From contig CP074390.1 in NCBI GenBank assembly GCA_022041995.1, positions 1,922,001 through 1,986,000 on the forward strand: a DNA stretch of 64,000 nucleotides, in the 5' to 3' direction. The position numbers were made by a program, and so were the translations under genes. Origin of the DNA: Cupriavidus necator (GTDB lineage: Bacteria > Pseudomonadota > Gammaproteobacteria > Burkholderiales > Burkholderiaceae). Under the pieces are notes generated by a model. The model was not told the origin of the DNA, did no database searches, and worked only from the letters and a program-made list of their open reading frames with translations. Below, in pieces: positions 9,085 to 18,809 of the stretch (position 1 is its first letter; each line of letters opens with the position of its first letter).

Positions 9085-10283
9085 CAGCGAATCACGAGGC
9101 GGCATTCCGCGCCGAAGTCGCGCAGTGGATGGCCGCCAACCTGGCCGGCGAGTTCGCCTGCCTGAAGCACCGCGGCGGCCCCGGCGACGAAGCGGCCTAT
9201 CCCGAACTGCGCAAGGCTTGGGAGCGCCGGCTGGCCGAGGGCGGCTGGACCGGCCTGGGCTGGCCGCGCGCGCATGGCGGGCGCGAGCTGCCGGTCATGC
9301 AACAGGTGATCTTCCATGAGGAATACGCGCGGGCAGGGGGACCGGGCCGCATGGGCCATATCGGCGAGGGGCTGATCGGCCCGACCCTGACCGCCTTCGG
9401 CACCGAGGACCAGAAGGCGCGCCTGCTGCCCGGCATCCTTGATGGCACCACGTTCTGGTGCCAGGGGTATTCGGAGCCCGGCGCAGGCTCGGACCTGGCC
9501 AATGTGCGCACGCGGGCGGAGCGCGACGCGGCCAGTGGCGACTGGCTGGTGAGCGGCCAGAAGGTGTGGACTTCGCTCGCGCACGACTCGGACTGGATCT
9601 TCGTGCTGGCGCGCTGCGAGCCCGGCTCGCGCGGCAGCAAGGGCTTGATCTTCCTGATGCTGCCGCTGGACCAGCCCGGCATCGAGATCCGGCCGATCCG
9701 CCAGATGGGCGGCGGCGCTGAATTCAATGAGGTGTTCTTCGACGGCGCGCGTGCCGCCGCCGCCGACGTGCTGGGCGCGCCCGGCGATGGCTGGCGCATC
9801 GCCATGGCGCTGCTGGGCTTCGAGCGCGGCATCTCCACGCTGGGCCAGCAGATGCAGTTCACGCATGAGCTGGAATGGGTGGCGCAGGCCGCGCGCGACA
9901 ACGGCAGCAGCCGCGACGCGCTGGTGCGCCAGCGCATCGCACGCGCCTGGGCCGGACTGCGCGTGATGCGCGCCAATGCGCTGCGCATGCTGGCGGGCGC
10001 GGCGCAGGCGGGCCAGGACGGTGGCACCGCGCTGCAGCGCGAGGCGCTGATCTACAAGTACTACTGGTCCAACTGGCACCGCGACCTGGGCCAGCTGGCG
10101 CTGGACGTGCTGGGCCCGCTGGCCAACGTGCTGGACGCCGGTGACACGCGCCGCACGCGGCTGCAGCAGATGGCGCTGTTCTCGCGCGCCGACACCATCT
10201 ACGCCGGCACCAACGAAATCCAGCTCAACATCATCGCCGAACGCGGCCTTGGCATGCCGCGCGAAGCACGAGGACAGCCATGA
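9081..10283 (+). CDS. acyl-CoA dehydrogenase, FAD-motif subunit (second pair)
   Basis: A 400-residue acyl-CoA dehydrogenase. The flavin loop WCQGYSEPGAGSD is at 126-138 and IYAGTNEIQ precedes the C-terminal LGMPRE. It is the complement of the preceding gene, with which it shares the overlap ATGA, and its own stop overlaps the next SDR start in the same way. Three genes are therefore translationally coupled. The start is fixed by the overlap and a GGAGGA box at 9071. Cytosolic FAD enzyme passing electrons to an electron-transfer flavoprotein not encoded in this window. Confidence 0.87.
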   Translation: MTANHEAAFRAEVAQWMAANLAGEFACLKHRGGPGDEAAYPELRKAWERRLAEGGWTGLGWPRAHGGRELPVMQQVIFHEEYARAGGPGRMGHIGEGLIGPTLTAFGTEDQKARLLPGILDGTTFWCQGYSEPGAGSDLANVRTRAERDAASGDWLVSGQKVWTSLAHDSDWIFVLARCEPGSRGSKGLIFLMLPLDQPGIEIRPIRQMGGGAEFNEVFFDGARAAAADVLGAPGDGWRIAMALLGFERGISTLGQQMQFTHELEWVAQAARDNGSSRDALVRQRIARAWAGLRVMRANALRMLAGAAQAGQDGGTALQREALIYKYYWSNWHRDLGQLALDVLGPLANVLDAGDTRRTRLQQMALFSRADTIYAGTNEIQLNIIAERGLGMPREARGQP

Positions 10284-11083
10284 CCCTGAACACCGAAATC
10301 CCCAACGCCCCGGCCTATGTGCCCGGCCATCAGCTGCTCGCCGGCAAGAGCGTGCTCATCACCGCCGCGGCGGGCGCCGGCATCGGCTTTGCCGCCGCGC
10401 GCCGCTGCGCCGAGGAGGGCTGCCGCGCGCTGATGATCTCCGACGTCCATGAGAAGCGCCTGGCCGACGCGGTCGAGCGCCTGCGCGCGGAAACCGGCCT
10501 GCAGGCGATCCATGGCCAGCTTTGCGATGTGTCGGATGAAGCGCAGGTGCGCGCACTTGTGGCCGCCGCCGAAGAAGCGTTGGGCGGCACCGACGTACTG
10601 ATCAACAACGCCGGCCTGGGCGGCTCGCGCCGCCTAGTTGATATGGACGATGCCGAGTGGTCGCGCGTGATCGATATTTCCCTCACCGGCACCTTCCGCA
10701 TGACGCGCGCAATGTTGCCGCACATGCAGGCGCGCCGGCGCGGCGCCATCGTCAACAACGCCTCGGTGTTGGGCTGGCGTGCGCAGAAGGAGCAGTCGCA
10801 CTACGCCGCGGCCAAGGCCGGGGTGATGGCGCTGACGCGCTGCAGCGCGATGGAGGCCGCCGAATTTGGCGTGCGCATCAATGCGGTGGCGCCCAGCATC
10901 GCGCTGCACGACTTCCTGAAGAAGTCGGCACCGGCCGACCTGCTGCGCCAGCTCAGCGAGCGCGAAGCGTTCGGGCGCGCGGCAGAGGTGTGGGAGGTGG
11001 CCAATGTGATGGTGTTCCTGGCCAGCGACTATGCGTCATACATGACCGGCGAGGTGTTGCCGGTGAGTAGTCAGCGGGCTTGA
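10280..11083 (+). CDS. short-chain dehydrogenase/reductase (steroid cluster)
   Basis: A 267-residue SDR. A 20-residue N-terminal extension precedes the Rossmann motif TAAAGAGIG (about 29-37), INNAG follows, and Tyr175-x3-Lys179 is in HYAAAKAG. Aspartate after beta-2 (ISDVHEKR) suggests NAD use. It is coupled by ATGA overlap to the second dehydrogenase pair, so it likely oxidises or reduces a CoA-bound intermediate in the same route. The usual C-terminal glycine-aspartate loop before the last strand is replaced by PVSSQRA. Substrate is not deducible from the sequence. Confidence 0.82.
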   Translation: MTLNTEIPNAPAYVPGHQLLAGKSVLITAAAGAGIGFAAARRCAEEGCRALMISDVHEKRLADAVERLRAETGLQAIHGQLCDVSDEAQVRALVAAAEEALGGTDVLINNAGLGGSRRLVDMDDAEWSRVIDISLTGTFRMTRAMLPHMQARRRGAIVNNASVLGWRAQKEQSHYAAAKAGVMALTRCSAMEAAEFGVRINAVAPSIALHDFLKKSAPADLLRQLSEREAFGRAAEVWEVANVMVFLASDYASYMTGEVLPVSSQRA

Positions 11084-11139
11084 ACGGAAGCAAAGCCGGG
11101 CAGCACAGCCGGCATCGGGATCAACAGTAGGAACCAGAC

Positions 11140-11595
11140 ATGCCACGCATCTTTCGCTCCGCCGAAGACATCCACGCCGCCGTCGGCCAGCGCCTCGGCG
11201 AAAGCGCCTGGACCCGTATCACCCAGGACCAGGTCAACCGGTTCGCCGATGCCACCGGCGACCACCAGTGGCTCCACGTCGACCCGGAACGCGCCGCGCA
11301 AGGCCCCTACGGCGGCTGCATTGCCCACGGCTACCTGACGCTGGCCCTGGTCAACCAGTTTCTGCCGGAACTCGTCACCGTCGAAGGCATGAAGTGGGGC
11401 GTCAACTACGGCTGCGACAAGGTCCGTTTCCCGGCGGCCGTGCGCGTCGGGGCGCGTGTGCGCGGCGTGGGCGAGCTGGTGCGGGCCGAGACGCTGCCGG
11501 GCGGCGTGCAGTCGGTGGTGCGCATGACGGTGGAGATCGAAGGCGAGGCCAAGCCCGCCTGCGTGGCCGAGACGATCAGCCGCTACTACTTCTGA
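11140..11595 (+). CDS. MaoC-family (R)-specific enoyl-CoA hydratase
   Basis: A 151-residue single hot-dog MaoC protein. The hydratase dyad Asp41 and His46 is in GDHQWLHVDPERA, and the following GPYGGCIAHGYLTL is the usual family continuation. The length matches single-domain MaoC hydratases. It would hydrate a trans-2-enoyl-CoA to the (R)-3-hydroxy form, complementing the dehydrogenases upstream and the thiolase downstream. A 56-base gap separates it from the SDR gene; the thiolase follows after 16 bases. Confidence 0.85.
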   Translation: MPRIFRSAEDIHAAVGQRLGESAWTRITQDQVNRFADATGDHQWLHVDPERAAQGPYGGCIAHGYLTLALVNQFLPELVTVEGMKWGVNYGCDKVRFPAAVRVGARVRGVGELVRAETLPGGVQSVVRMTVEIEGEAKPACVAETISRYYF

Positions 11596-11611
11596 CCACA
11601 GGGAATCGAGC

Positions 11612-12814
11612 ATGAATGAAGCAGTCATTGTCGCCGTTGCGCGCACCCCCATCGGCAAGGCCTTCCGCGGCGCCTTCAACGATACCGAAGCCCCGGTGCT
11701 GGGCGGCCACGTGGTGCGCGCGGTGGTCGAGCGCGCGGGCGTGGACCCGTCCGAGATCGACGACGTGCTGATCGGCGCGGCCGCGCAGCAGGGCACCCAG
11801 GGCTACAACTTCGGCCGCCTGTGCGCCGTGGCCGCGGGGCTGCCTGACAGCGTGCCGGGCATGACCATGGACCGCATGTGCGGCTCGGGCCTGATGACGA
11901 TCGCGGCGGGTGCCCGTGCGATCCAGTGCGGCGAGGCCGACATCATCGTCGCCGGCGGCGCGGAATCGATCTCGCTGACGCAGAACAAGTACAAGAACAG
12001 CTTCCGCGCGCAGTCCGAAGCGGTGCTGGCGCGGCAGCCGGCGGCCTACATGGCGATGATTGAGACCGCCGAGGTGGTGGCGCGCCGCTACGGCATCAGC
12101 CGCGCCGAGCAGGACGCCTACGCCTGGCGCAGCCAGCAGCGCACCGCCGAGGCGCAGCGGTGCGGCGCCTTCGACGACGAGATCGTGCCGCTGGAAACGC
12201 GCCGTGCGCTGTTCGACAAGGCCGGCGTACTGACCGGCCATGAGAGCGTGACGCTGGCGCAGGACGAATGCAACCGGCCTGATACCACGGCGGCCAGCCT
12301 GGCGGCGCTCAAGCCGGTCTGGAGCGGCGGGCAGGCGGTGGCCGAGGGGGAGCACATCACCGCGGGCAATGCCTCGCAACTGTCCGATGGCGCCGCCGCG
12401 GTGCTGCTGATGAGCGCCGACGAAGCGCGCCGCCGCGGCCTGCGCCCGCTGGGCCGCTATCGCGGCATGGCGGTGGCGGGCTGTGCGCCGGATGAGATGG
12501 GCATCGGCCCGGTGTTCGCGGTGCCGAAGCTGCTGGCGCGCCACGGCATGACGGTGGCGGACGTGGGACTGTGGGAGCTGAACGAGGCCTTCGCCTCGCA
12601 GGTGCTGTACTGCCAGCAGCAGCTCGGCATCCCCGATGCGCGGCTGAACGTGAACGGCGGCGCGATCTCGGTCGGGCATCCGTTCGGCATGTCGGGCGCG
12701 CGCATGACCGCGCATGCGCTGATCGAGGGCCAGCGCCGCGGCGTGCGGCAAGCGGTGGTGACGATGTGTATTGGTGGCGGCATGGGTGCGGCGGCGCTGT
12801 TCGACGTTCTGTAA
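11612..12814 (+). CDS. thiolase (acetyl-CoA acyltransferase), second copy
   Basis: A 400-residue thiolase. Cys90 is in MDRMCGSG, His356 in GGAISVGHPFGMSGAR and Cys386 in TMCIGGGMG, so it should be active. It is a different subfamily from the thiolase at 5857, carrying the longer SLTQNKYKN loop typical of degradative acetyl-CoA acyltransferases. It is the last gene of the dense catabolic run. A 38-base palindrome follows the stop. Confidence 0.88.
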   Translation: MNEAVIVAVARTPIGKAFRGAFNDTEAPVLGGHVVRAVVERAGVDPSEIDDVLIGAAAQQGTQGYNFGRLCAVAAGLPDSVPGMTMDRMCGSGLMTIAAGARAIQCGEADIIVAGGAESISLTQNKYKNSFRAQSEAVLARQPAAYMAMIETAEVVARRYGISRAEQDAYAWRSQQRTAEAQRCGAFDDEIVPLETRRALFDKAGVLTGHESVTLAQDECNRPDTTAASLAALKPVWSGGQAVAEGEHITAGNASQLSDGAAAVLLMSADEARRRGLRPLGRYRGMAVAGCAPDEMGIGPVFAVPKLLARHGMTVADVGLWELNEAFASQVLYCQQQLGIPDARLNVNGGAISVGHPFGMSGARMTAHALIEGQRRGVRQAVVTMCIGGGMGAAALFDVL

Positions 12815-12827
12815 CTAGAAGTGCTGG

Positions 12828-12865
12828 TTTGCGCCCCTCTCGCGCAAGCGGGAAAGAGGCGCAAA
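12828..12865. repeat. REP-like GC-rich palindrome
   Basis: TTTGCGCC and CTCT on the left pair with AGAGGCGCAAA on the right around a CGCGCAAGCGG centre. There is no T-run on either side, so it is more likely a dispersed REP-type palindrome than an intrinsic terminator. A related CCTCTCCC palindrome occurs at 49940. Confidence 0.4.
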
Positions 12866-12944
12866 TCGTTCGCTGCGCAAAGCAGCCCCGGCAAGTACGG
12901 CCCGCCACGAGGCCGCCTGCCACCACTCCAAACGGAGGAGACCT

Positions 12945-13907
12945 ATGAAACGACTGATCGGCATCGCCATGTCGGTGGCCGTGCTGGCCACCGCGGTATG
13001 GGCTTTCGCGCCGCGTCCGCTGCCGCCGTTCCCGGCCACCGCGCTGCGTCCCGACGGCCTGCAGATCAACGGCATCGCCCGCGCCGGCGAACGCCTGGTC
13101 GCTGTGGGCGAGCGCGGCAAGATCCTGTTCAGCGATGACCTGGGGCGCAACTGGCGCCCGGCAACGGTGGACAAGCCGCAAGGCGCTACGCTGACGCAGG
13201 TGGCCTTCGCCGACAGCCGCCAGGGCATCGCGGTCGGCCACAGCGGCCTGATCCTGCGCACTGAAGACGGCGGCGCGCACTGGCAGCAAGTTGCCTTCGA
13301 CGCGCAATCGTCCGACCCGCTGCTTGGTGCCCTTGCCCAGGCCAACGGGCCGTGGTTTGCCGTGGGCAGCTTTGGCCGTTTCCTGGTCTCGCGCGACCTG
13401 GGCAGGCATTGGGAAGCGGCCGCCGACAAGGCCATGCAGGACCGCCACCTCAACGCCATTGCCGCCGACGGACAGGGACACCTGATGCTGGTCGGCGAAG
13501 CCGGCCTGGTGCTGCGCTCGAGCGACGGCGGCAGCCACTGGGAGCCGCTCAAGACCCCTTATGAAGGCTCGCTGTACGGCGTGCTGCCGCTGCGCGACGG
13601 TGCCTGGCTGGCCTTCGGCATGCGCGGCAACGCGCTGCGCAGCGAGGATTTCGGTACGACCTGGCAGGCCGCGGAAACCGGCCCCAGGACTTCGTTCTTC
13701 GGTGGCGCCGAGCTGGCCGATGGCCGCATCGTGCTGGCCGGGCAAGGCGGCATGCTGGTGATGTCCGCCGATGGCGGGCGCCATTTCGCGGCGCTGCCGG
13801 CCGGCAGCCCGCAGACCCTGGCCGCGCTGGCCCAGACCGGCAAGGACACGCTGGCACTCGGCGGCAATGGCGGCCTGGCCGGCGCCACGATCGCCGCCAA
13901 TCACTGA
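12945..13907 (+). CDS. YCF48/BNR-repeat exported protein
   Basis: A 320-residue protein with an N-terminal hydrophobic signal or anchor segment (about 5-21) and then at least six short beta-propeller repeats of the form S-x-D-x-G-x-x-W, for example at FSDDLGRNW, RTEDGGAHW, VSRDLGRHW, RSSDGGSHW and RSEDFGTTW. Such YCF48-like proteins often lie beside MMPL/RND transporters and DUF1329/DUF1302 proteins in hydrophobic-compound catabolic clusters, and the next gene is such a transporter. It is presumably a periplasmic accessory factor; the molecular role is unknown. The start follows a GGAGGAG site. Confidence 0.8.
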   Translation: MKRLIGIAMSVAVLATAVWAFAPRPLPPFPATALRPDGLQINGIARAGERLVAVGERGKILFSDDLGRNWRPATVDKPQGATLTQVAFADSRQGIAVGHSGLILRTEDGGAHWQQVAFDAQSSDPLLGALAQANGPWFAVGSFGRFLVSRDLGRHWEAAADKAMQDRHLNAIAADGQGHLMLVGEAGLVLRSSDGGSHWEPLKTPYEGSLYGVLPLRDGAWLAFGMRGNALRSEDFGTTWQAAETGPRTSFFGGAELADGRIVLAGQGGMLVMSADGGRHFAALPAGSPQTLAALAQTGKDTLALGGNGGLAGATIAANH

Positions 13908-13935
13908 ACCCGCCCGACCGGACGCGAGAACCATC

Positions 13936-16374
13936 ATGACCCGCCCCCACTCCCCCGGCCGCCTGGGCCGCTTCGTCGATGCCTGCGCCAGCGGGCTGAT
14001 GCGCCGGCGCCGCCTGCTGCTGTTGCTATGCCTGGCCGTGACCATGGCGCTGGGCTTCTCTGCCACGCGCCTGCGGCTCGATCCCGGCTTCAACAAGATG
14101 ATCCCGCTGCAGCACCCGTACATGCAGGTGTTCACCAAGTACGCGAGCACCTTCTCCGGTGCCAATACCGTGCTGGTGAGCCTGCGCTGGAAGGGCGACG
14201 GCGATATCTACAACGCGGCCTTCATGGACAAGCTGCGCCACGCCACCGATGAAGTGTTCTTCATCCCCGGCGTGGACCGCTCGCGCGTGTTTTCGCTGTT
14301 CACGCCGAACGTGCGCTACACCGAGGTGACGGAGGCCGGTTTTCGCGGCGACGTCGTGGTGCCGGGGCGCTTTTCCGGCGCGCCGGACGAGCTCGACAAG
14401 GTGCGGCGCAATGTGGCGCGTTCCGGCCAGATCGGCCGGCTGGTCAGCAATGACCTGAAGTCCGCGCTGATCCGCGCGGAGCTGCGTGAGACCGACCCGG
14501 CTACCGGCAAGACCATCGACTACGGGACCGTGGCGCGCCAGCTCGAGAAGATCCGCGCGCGGTTCAGCGGCACCGATGTCGAAGTCAACGTTGTCGGCTT
14601 TGCCAAGCTGGTGGGCGATGTGGAAGAGGGTATCGCCGGCGTGATGGGCTTCTTCGCGCTGGCCTTCGCCGTGACCGCGCTGCTGCTGTGGCTGTACACG
14701 CGCTCGCTGCGCATCACGCTGCTGTCGCTGGTGGTGGCGCTGCTGCCCGTGGCCTGGCTGCTGGGCCTGCTGCCGCTGCTGGGCTACGGCATCGACCCCA
14801 TGTCGATCCTGGTGCCGTTCCTGATCTTCTCGATCGGGGTTTCGCACGCGGTGCAGATGACCAATGCCTGGAAGCAAGAGGTTGTGCAGGGGCATGGTGC
14901 GCTGGACAGCGCCAGCGCTGCCTTCCGCAAGCTGTTCATCCCCGGCACGGTCGCGCTGCTGACCAATGCGCTCGGGTTCATGGTCATCATGCGCATCGAG
15001 ATCGACATCGTGCGCGAGCTTGGCATCACGGCCTGCCTGGGCGTGCTGCTGATGATCGTGACCAACAAGGTGTTCCTGCCGATCCTGTTGTCGTACACGC
15101 GGCTGGAGCCGTCGGCGCTGGCATCGGCGCAGGCCCGGCGCGCGCAGGGAACCGGCGGGCTGTGGCAGAAGTTCGGCGCGCTGGCGCGCCCGGGACCGGC
15201 GCTGGGGGTGTTCGTGGCCGCGCTCGCGCTGCTGGCGGCCGGTGCCATCGATTCGCGCGGCCTGAAGATCGGCGATGTCGGCAGCGGCGCCCCGGAACTG
15301 CGCGCGGATTCGCGCTATAACCGCGACAGCGCCAGTGTGGTGAGCCAGTACAACATTGGCTCGGATGCGCTGACGGTGGTGGTGGAACCCACCGGCTTCG
15401 ACGACGGTTGCCTGCACTACCCGGTGATGAGTGCGGTGGATCGCTTCGAGATGCATATGCGCGGCGTGTCCGGCGTGCAGTCGGTGGTCAGCGTATCGTC
15501 GCTGGCCAAGGTGGTGATCGGCGCCTACAACGAGGGCAACCCGCGCTGGGAGGCGCTGCCGCGCAGCAGCGAGGGCCTGAGCCAGGGCGCCAAGGCCTTC
15601 GACCCGGACAACGGCATGAATACCTCGAACTGCCAGGCCATCCAGGTGCTGATCTACACGGCCAACCATGAGGGCGCCACCATCGCCCACATCATCCGCG
15701 AGATCCGCCGCTTCTCCGCCGCCGACAAGACGCCCAACGTGGCGTTCCGCCTGGCCGGGGGCAATATCGGCGTGATGGCAGCCACCAATGAGGCCGTGGA
15801 GGAGGCCGAAGTGACGATGCTGCTGTCGATCTTCGGCGCGATCACGCTGCTGTGCCTGCTGACGTTCCGCTCGTGGCGCGCGGTGCTGTGCATCATCGTG
15901 CCGCTGACGCTGGTGTCGGTGCTGTGCAATGCGCTGATGGCGCGGCTTGGCATCGGGCTGAAGGTGTCGACGCTGCCGGTCATCACGCTGGGCGTGGGCG
16001 TTGGCGTGGACTACGGCATCTACCTGTATGAGCGCATCCAGCACCAGATCCGCGAGGAAGGACAGGCGTTGCCGCAGGCCTTTGCCGAGGCCATGCGCCA
16101 GCGCGGGTCGGCGGCGTTGTTCACGGCGCTGACGATGTGCATCGGCGTGGGCACCTGGGCTTTTGCCGCGCTCAAGTTCCAGGCCGACATGGGGATCCTG
16201 CTCGCCTTCATGTTCCTGGTGAACCTGTTCGGCGCGGTATCGCTGCTGCCGGCGCTGGCGGCGTGGCTGGGGGTGGAGGATGAGGAGCGGGCGCGCGCGG
16301 CGGCGCGCACTGCCGCGGCGGCAAGCGGCCAGACGATACCGCCGGCGCATGCGCTGAAATCAGACGCGACCTGA
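13936..16374 (+). CDS. MMPL/RND-superfamily transporter
   Basis: An 812-residue inner-membrane protein with the RND duplication: a first transmembrane segment near 25-42, a periplasmic loop, a membrane block (about 235-420), a second periplasmic domain beginning with GDVGSGAPEL near 446, and a final membrane block from about 640. The GVSHAVQM and GVGVGVDYGIYL motifs match membrane helices of hydrophobe and sterol RND transporters. With the YCF48 protein upstream and the DUF1329 protein at 37.4 kb it fits an outer-envelope trafficking module, perhaps for steroid-like compounds. Direction and substrate are inference. Confidence 0.85.
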   Translation: MTRPHSPGRLGRFVDACASGLMRRRRLLLLLCLAVTMALGFSATRLRLDPGFNKMIPLQHPYMQVFTKYASTFSGANTVLVSLRWKGDGDIYNAAFMDKLRHATDEVFFIPGVDRSRVFSLFTPNVRYTEVTEAGFRGDVVVPGRFSGAPDELDKVRRNVARSGQIGRLVSNDLKSALIRAELRETDPATGKTIDYGTVARQLEKIRARFSGTDVEVNVVGFAKLVGDVEEGIAGVMGFFALAFAVTALLLWLYTRSLRITLLSLVVALLPVAWLLGLLPLLGYGIDPMSILVPFLIFSIGVSHAVQMTNAWKQEVVQGHGALDSASAAFRKLFIPGTVALLTNALGFMVIMRIEIDIVRELGITACLGVLLMIVTNKVFLPILLSYTRLEPSALASAQARRAQGTGGLWQKFGALARPGPALGVFVAALALLAAGAIDSRGLKIGDVGSGAPELRADSRYNRDSASVVSQYNIGSDALTVVVEPTGFDDGCLHYPVMSAVDRFEMHMRGVSGVQSVVSVSSLAKVVIGAYNEGNPRWEALPRSSEGLSQGAKAFDPDNGMNTSNCQAIQVLIYTANHEGATIAHIIREIRRFSAADKTPNVAFRLAGGNIGVMAATNEAVEEAEVTMLLSIFGAITLLCLLTFRSWRAVLCIIVPLTLVSVLCNALMARLGIGLKVSTLPVITLGVGVGVDYGIYLYERIQHQIREEGQALPQAFAEAMRQRGSAALFTALTMCIGVGTWAFAALKFQADMGILLAFMFLVNLFGAVSLLPALAAWLGVEDEERARAAARTAAAASGQTIPPAHALKSDAT

Positions 16375-16409
16375 GGCAAGCAGGCATATCGGTGAGACAA
16401 CGGAGAGAC

Positions 16410-17650
16410 ATGATGCGCGATACCCAGGCATCCGCAGCGGCCTTCACGCCGCTGCGCATCGGCCCGCTCACGCTGCGCAACCGCTTCATCAAGGCGGGCG
16501 CGAACGAAGGCATGACGCCACATGGCCTGCCTACGCAGGCGCTGGTCAGGCATCACCGCGATCTTGCCGCGGGCGGCGTGGGCATGACCACGGTGGCCTA
16601 CGCGGCGGTGGCCGACGACGGCCTGACCTTTGCCCACCAGCTCAGCATGCGCGGGAACAGGTGCCGCACCTGCGTGTGCTGACCGACGCCGTGCATCGCG
16701 AAGGCGCGGCGGCTTGCCTGCAGATCACCCACGCGGGCTCGTTCACCACCATGCGTCACGGCGGCAGCCGCGCGCCGGGCAGCGCATCATCCGGGCTCAA
16801 TGCCTTCGGCATGATGCACGGCGTGTATTTCCAGCGCGCCATGCGCGAGGCCGACATGGCGCGGGTTGCCGGACAGTTCGCCGCGGCGGCGCGGCTCGCG
16901 CGCGAGGCCGGCTTCGATGCGGTCGAAATCCACATGGGGCACGGCTACCTGCTTAACCAGTTCCTGTCGCCGCTGAGCAACCGGCGGCGCGATCCGTTTG
17001 GCGGCAGCGTGGAGAACCGGACCCGCTTCCCGGCGGCGGTGCTGCGGCAGGTGAAGGATGCCGTCGGTGCCGAGCTGGCGGTGTGCTGCAAGCTCAGCGT
17101 CAGCGACGGTGTGCCGGGCGGCAACCAGCCCGCGGACTCCGCGGTGACCGCGCGCATCCTTGAGGCGGAAGGGGCCGACCTGCTGACGCTCAGTGGCGGC
17201 CGCAACGTGGAAAGCCCCTGGGCGTTGTTCGGCAGCCCGATGCCGACGGCGCAGATGAAGGCCGCCGCGCCGACCGCGCTGGCGCGCTTCGGCATCACCA
17301 TGCTGGAGAAGCGCACGCCCCCTGAACTCGCGTTCCGCGAGCTGTACTTCCTCGAAGCCTCGCGCGTGGTGCGGCGCGCGGTGCGTATGCCGCTGGCATA
17401 CGTCGGCGGCGTCAAGTCGATCGGCAACGTGGCGCAGCTCATGGAAGAGGGCTTCGACGCCATCGCGTTGGCGCGCGCGCTGATCCATGATCCCGCGCTC
17501 GTGGCCAACTGGCACGGCGGTGCGGTGCAGCGCTCGGCCTGCGACAGCTGCAATGGCTGCGTGGCCCGGATCTACGACCCCGCCGGCGTCAGCTGCGTGC
17601 ATGGCCCCGGCAACGATCCGGCCCTGACGCGTCTGGTCGCACTGCAGTAG
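16410..17650 (+). pseudogene. NADH:flavin oxidoreductase (Old Yellow Enzyme family), frameshifted
   Basis: Two overlapping frames together encode one enzyme of about 413 residues. The first runs from ATG 16410 (after GGAGAG) through FTPLRIGPLTLRNRFIKAG to LSMRG. The second continues with EQVPHLRVLTDAVHREG and includes the HMGHGYLLNQFLSP and NRRRDPFGGSVENR motifs of the family. The frames join at 16655, where one base has been lost after CGCGGG. Restoring one base gives a continuous protein. Old Yellow Enzyme-type proteins reduce activated C=C bonds, which would suit a steroid cluster. It may be a true frameshift or a sequence error; no other damage is seen. Confidence 0.75.
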
Positions 17651-17721
17651 TCCGATGGGACGATGAGCCGCCGCCCGGACGCTCTTATCTTGAAGTTCCC
17701 ACGGGATATCAAGGAGACACC

Positions 17722-18807
17722 ATGAGCACGAACGGCATCAGCGGCTACAAGATCGAATCACGCCCGCCCGCGAACCGCTACGCACGCGGCTGGCACTGCC
17801 TGGGCCTGGCCGACGACTACCGCGACGGCAAGCCGCACACGCTGGACATCTTCGGCCGCCGCCTGGCCGCGTTCGCCGACTCGACCGGCGCCATCCGCGT
17901 GATCGACGGCCACTGCCCGCACATGGGCGCGGACCTCAGCACCGGCACCGTGCAGGGTGACAACCTGGTGTGCCCGTTCCACGGCTGGCAGTGGGGCGGC
18001 GACGGCGGCTGCAAGTCCATCCCCTACTGCAAGCGCGTGCCGCCCAAGGCGCGTGTCGGCGCGTGGGAGACCTGCGAGCAGAACCGGCTACTGTTCATCT
18101 GGCACGATCCCGAGGGCCGCCCGGCGCCGCCGGAGGTTGCCATCCCGCGCATCGACGCCTGCTATGCGCCGGAGTGGTCGGACTGGGCCATCGACGAGAT
18201 GCTGATCCGCACCAACTGCCGCGAACTGGTCGACAACATCTCCGACATGGCGCATTTCGGCGTGGTGCATGGCGCGCCGGTGGACTACTTCGCCAACCTG
18301 TTCGAAGACCACAAGGCCACGCAGCTGATGATCGGGCGCAGCGCGCGGTTGTCCGGCGATGCGCGCCTGACGGCGCTGTCCACGTATTTCGGGCCGGCGT
18401 ACCACATCACCGAGATGACCGGCCAGATGGGCGACCAGCAGATCCACTCGATCCTGCTCAACTGCCATGTGCCGATCGACCAGAACAGCTTCGTGCTGCG
18501 CTATGGCGTGCTGGTGAAAAAGATCCCGGGACTGTCCGATGAACAGAACCGCGCCGTGGCGCAAGCCTATGTGGAGCAAGCCCGCGGTGCCTTCTACGAG
18601 GACGTGGTGATCTGGGACAGCAAGATCCGCATCGACAACCCGCTGCTGTGCGAAGGCGACGGGCCGATCTACCAGATGCGCGACTGGTACCAGCAGTTCT
18701 ACACCGACGTGGAGCAGGTGCGTCCGTCCAGCGTGGCGCGGCGCGTGGTCGAGATGAACCTGGCCAGCATCGAGCCGCCGGTGCTGCGGCACGTGTTCGA
18801 GGGCTGA
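17722..18807 (+). CDS. kshA: 3-ketosteroid 9-alpha-hydroxylase oxygenase subunit, KshA-like
   Basis: A 361-residue Rieske non-haem iron oxygenase. The [2Fe-2S] ligands are Cys65-x-His67 and Cys84-x2-His87. The mononuclear iron site is visible as Asn172, Asp175, His178 and His183 in DNISDMAHFGVVHG, with Asp294 in YEDVVIW as the likely last ligand. The KIRIDNPLL stretch is characteristic of KshA-type oxygenases, which 9-alpha-hydroxylate androstadienedione and trigger ring-B opening. The start follows CAAGGAGACACC. No reductase gene (KshB) is in the window. The HsdA-like gene starts two bases after the stop, supporting a steroid role. Confidence 0.85.
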   Translation: MSTNGISGYKIESRPPANRYARGWHCLGLADDYRDGKPHTLDIFGRRLAAFADSTGAIRVIDGHCPHMGADLSTGTVQGDNLVCPFHGWQWGGDGGCKSIPYCKRVPPKARVGAWETCEQNRLLFIWHDPEGRPAPPEVAIPRIDACYAPEWSDWAIDEMLIRTNCRELVDNISDMAHFGVVHGAPVDYFANLFEDHKATQLMIGRSARLSGDARLTALSTYFGPAYHITEMTGQMGDQQIHSILLNCHVPIDQNSFVLRYGVLVKKIPGLSDEQNRAVAQAYVEQARGAFYEDVVIWDSKIRIDNPLLCEGDGPIYQMRDWYQQFYTDVEQVRPSSVARRVVEMNLASIEPPVLRHVFEG

Positions 18808-18809
18808 CC

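Noticed and set aside
12828..12865. Intrinsic terminator at the end of the catabolic block
   Set aside because: The palindrome has no T-run on either strand and resembles a dispersed intergenic repeat, so it was listed as a repeat only.
14026..16350. A 774-residue open frame on the minus strand opposite the RND transporter
   Set aside because: Histidine/glutamine/arginine-rich low-complexity shadow of the transporter gene, with no start site or domain.
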